From positions 62,001 to 126,000 of the forward strand of contig NZ_JAANOG010000007.1 in the NCBI RefSeq assembly GCF_019923745.1: a stretch of 64,000 nt of DNA. Reading direction: 5' to 3'. The notes under the pieces are model-generated. The model worked only from the letters and a program-made list of their open reading frames with translations, made no database searches and was not told the origin of the DNA. Below, in pieces: positions 62,724 through 64,000 of this stretch. A program made the translations under genes and the position numbers. Source of the DNA: Aquirufa aurantiipilula (GTDB lineage Bacteria > Bacteroidota > Bacteroidia > Cytophagales > Spirosomataceae). Within the stretch, counting starts at the first letter, position 1. The number at the start of each line of letters is the position of its first letter.

Positions 62724-63278
62724 TTACTTACCTTTTAGCTTAAAACCTCCTTTCCAGATTATCGCATGAACCCAATTAATAATTCCCCATATTGGTATTA
62801 GGAAAATTGTGGCAATTAATGTTAAAACCCAAATATTTCCATATTCCAACGGTAGGTTTGAATATCTTGAGTTAATCATCTGTTTTGTTATAATTTCTGA
62901 AGAAGACGGATCTTGAGAATTTAATAAGGGATATATTATTAATGGTATGTAAATCCCTATTATAAGAAGTATGAGAATTACATTTTTAATTAAATTGTAC
63001 CATTGGGGAATTTTAGGAATCATATGTTTACGCATTTCATACACGTAAATGGTAAATGTATTAGGAAATACAAATATTAGATTAAAAGCAATTATAGATA
63101 TTACAAAAGTCCATCCTTTACTTATACTTTCATTGTTCCATGTTTTTGAAATGTACTTTTCATAAAAATCGATTGAAAACCCAATTAATACGATTACGCT
63201 TGATAATGATAAAAAAAATATCAAATAATAATTAATCTTTTGAAAGATATTTAGCCTTAATAATTGCTTTAAAATCAT
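62724..63278 (-). CDS. membrane protein, four helices, unknown
   Basis: 184 residues with four hydrophobic segments: about 12-34 (YYLIFFLSLSSVIVLIGFSI), 50-75 (FVISIIAFNLIFVFPNTFTI), 90-112 (NVILILLIIGIYIPLIIYPL), 145-170 (VLTLIATIFLIPIWGIINWV). No recognised family. The module context suggests an element-borne protein, but its separation from both neighbours by more than 100 bases leaves this open. Confidence 0.6.
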   Translation of the reverse strand: MILKQLLRLNIFQKINYYLIFFLSLSSVIVLIGFSIDFYEKYISKTWNNESISKGWTFVISIIAFNLIFVFPNTFTIYVYEMRKHMIPKIPQWYNLIKNVILILLIIGIYIPLIIYPLLNSQDPSSSEIITKQMINSRYSNLPLEYGNIWVLTLIATIFLIPIWGIINWVHAIIWKGGFKLKGK

Positions 63279-63330
63279 TATTCTAACGTTGGTTTAAAAG
63301 TAAGCTGGAAATTACTCATAGGAATATAAT

Positions 63331-63367
63331 AAACCTAAGGAGTTTGATGTATAACTTCCTTAGGTTT
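63331..63367 (-). terminator. inverted repeat after the small gene at 63381
   Basis: AAACCTAAGGA (63331-63341) with TCCTTAGGTTT (63357-63367), 11 pairs, 15-base loop. Just downstream of the 63381-63728 gene on the minus strand; T tract weak (TTATTATATT). Confidence 0.55.
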
Positions 63368-63380
63368 AAACTTTCTAAGT

Positions 63381-63728
63381 TTAGGGTTCAGCTATTTCTT
63401 TAATCTTACTCTGACCTACGAGTTCCATAGATCCAGCTGGTTTATACGAATAAGAATGAGCTAATGTAATAATTTCTCCTGTACTTGGAATGGCATAATC
63501 ATAAGGTTCTACTTCTACTCTTACTATATCCCCATTAAGTGTACTACCAATCATTTGTTTGGCTACTTCAACGTCGAATGTACTTGAAATTCTACATTTT
63601 CGAGTTGTAGCATAAAATTTCCCACTAATTTGGGATTGAACAAGCTCTAATCCTCCTGATAATTCAAGTGAAACAAAGGTCTTACCTTCTAAAGTTTTTA
63701 CTTCAAAATAATTTGAAACGACTACCAT
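63381..63728 (-). CDS. small conserved-type mobile-element protein
   Basis: 115 residues from ATG at 63728 (MVVVSNYFEVKTLEGKTFVS); the longer frame from 63779 adds hydrophobic residues that look non-native. Beta-rich (FEVKTLEGKTFVSLELSGGL), then SGKFYATTRKCRISSTFDVE with a conserved-looking Cys, and IPSTGEIITLAHSYSY. Resembles a small single-domain protein that accompanies DUF3871 genes in integrative elements of Bacteroidota. Function unknown. Confidence 0.65.
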   Translation of the reverse strand: MVVVSNYFEVKTLEGKTFVSLELSGGLELVQSQISGKFYATTRKCRISSTFDVEVAKQMIGSTLNGDIVRVEVEPYDYAIPSTGEIITLAHSYSYKPAGSMELVGQSKIKEIAEP

Positions 63729-64000
63729 GTTAAAATGATTTAAAGTGAATAAAAGAATTACACTAAGGAATATTTCCACATTTACCTTATTAGAAATATC
63801 ATCTAGATACTCTCTTTCAGAGGGGGGAACCTTAGCCTAGATGTATGGGGGGGAGTCGTTGGTTAGTAACCCTTCATAGATTATTACACACTTGAAAAAT
63901 TTATTTCAAAAAAATTATAGCTATTATATTATTTTAATGCTAGAAGATATTTTTGAAACATTCTATTTAACAAAAGTGTGGCCTGAGTATATCCCAAGCC

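Noticed and set aside
63870-63885. Run of seven G near the right end
   Set aside because: Homopolymer in non-coding sequence; no gene starts across it, so phase variation is not supported.
42064-64000. Integrase or transposase that would prove an integrated element
   Set aside because: None of the genes carries tyrosine, serine or DDE recombinase motifs; the island claim rests on context only.

Overview
The window looks like a chromosomal segment of a Bacteroidota bacterium, most likely Cytophagales (inference). The signs are: AT-rich DNA, starts without clear Shine-Dalgarno sites, the TTTG / TAnnTTTG promoter type in front of both tRNA genes, a primary sigma factor of about 290 residues, a phosphatase with a type IX secretion-like tail, a CCDC81/HU-SPOR membrane protein, SirB1-like and START-like proteins, and menaquinone synthesis (MenD).

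Region 1 (1-42 kb) is a conserved housekeeping backbone. It opens with a truncated galE, then a SirB1-like protein, a phosphopantetheinyl transferase, a WD40 protein, a DivIVA-like protein with an AT-hook tail, folB, a LacI regulator, a purple acid phosphatase, gyrA and a TPR protein. Next come a two-component system with a MazG-like hydrolase, an XRE regulator, cvfB and dapD, gap, and a tight six-gene run (TPR / outer-membrane barrel / HU-SPOR / TonB-like / folC / trmB). The last part holds an M61 peptidase, cyclophilin, menD, rpoD, pnp, rpsO, an LptF/G permease, tRNA-Met, dCMP deaminase, an FKBP isomerase, holA and tRNA-Lys. A cluster of DnaA-box-like 9-mers lies at 15.0-15.3 kb; gene orientations around it argue against a simple reading as oriC.

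Region 2 (42.1-64 kb) starts directly behind tRNA-Lys and looks like an accessory or defence island. It carries a complete type I restriction-modification operon (hsdR-hsdM-hsdS) continued by a nuclease-like protein and an AbiGi-family protein, then a small membrane protein, then an AAA ATPase plus subtilase pair matching the IetAS anti-phage system. A set of poorly known, very AT-rich envelope genes follows (55.3-59.3 kb).

The right end (59.5-63.8 kb) is a mobile-element-like module: a small XRE regulator with two operator palindromes, a RadC/JAB protein, a DUF3871-type protein, a RecA/Sak4-like ATPase and small unknowns. No integrase, transposase or second att copy is visible, so if this is one integrated element its far end is beyond the window.

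The most interesting leads are the nuclease-like/AbiGi pair joined to hsdRMS, the IetAS pair with its (Ala-Ser)n tail, the DnaA-box cluster, terminators that sit directly against downstream start codons, and the DivIVA/AT-hook fusion.
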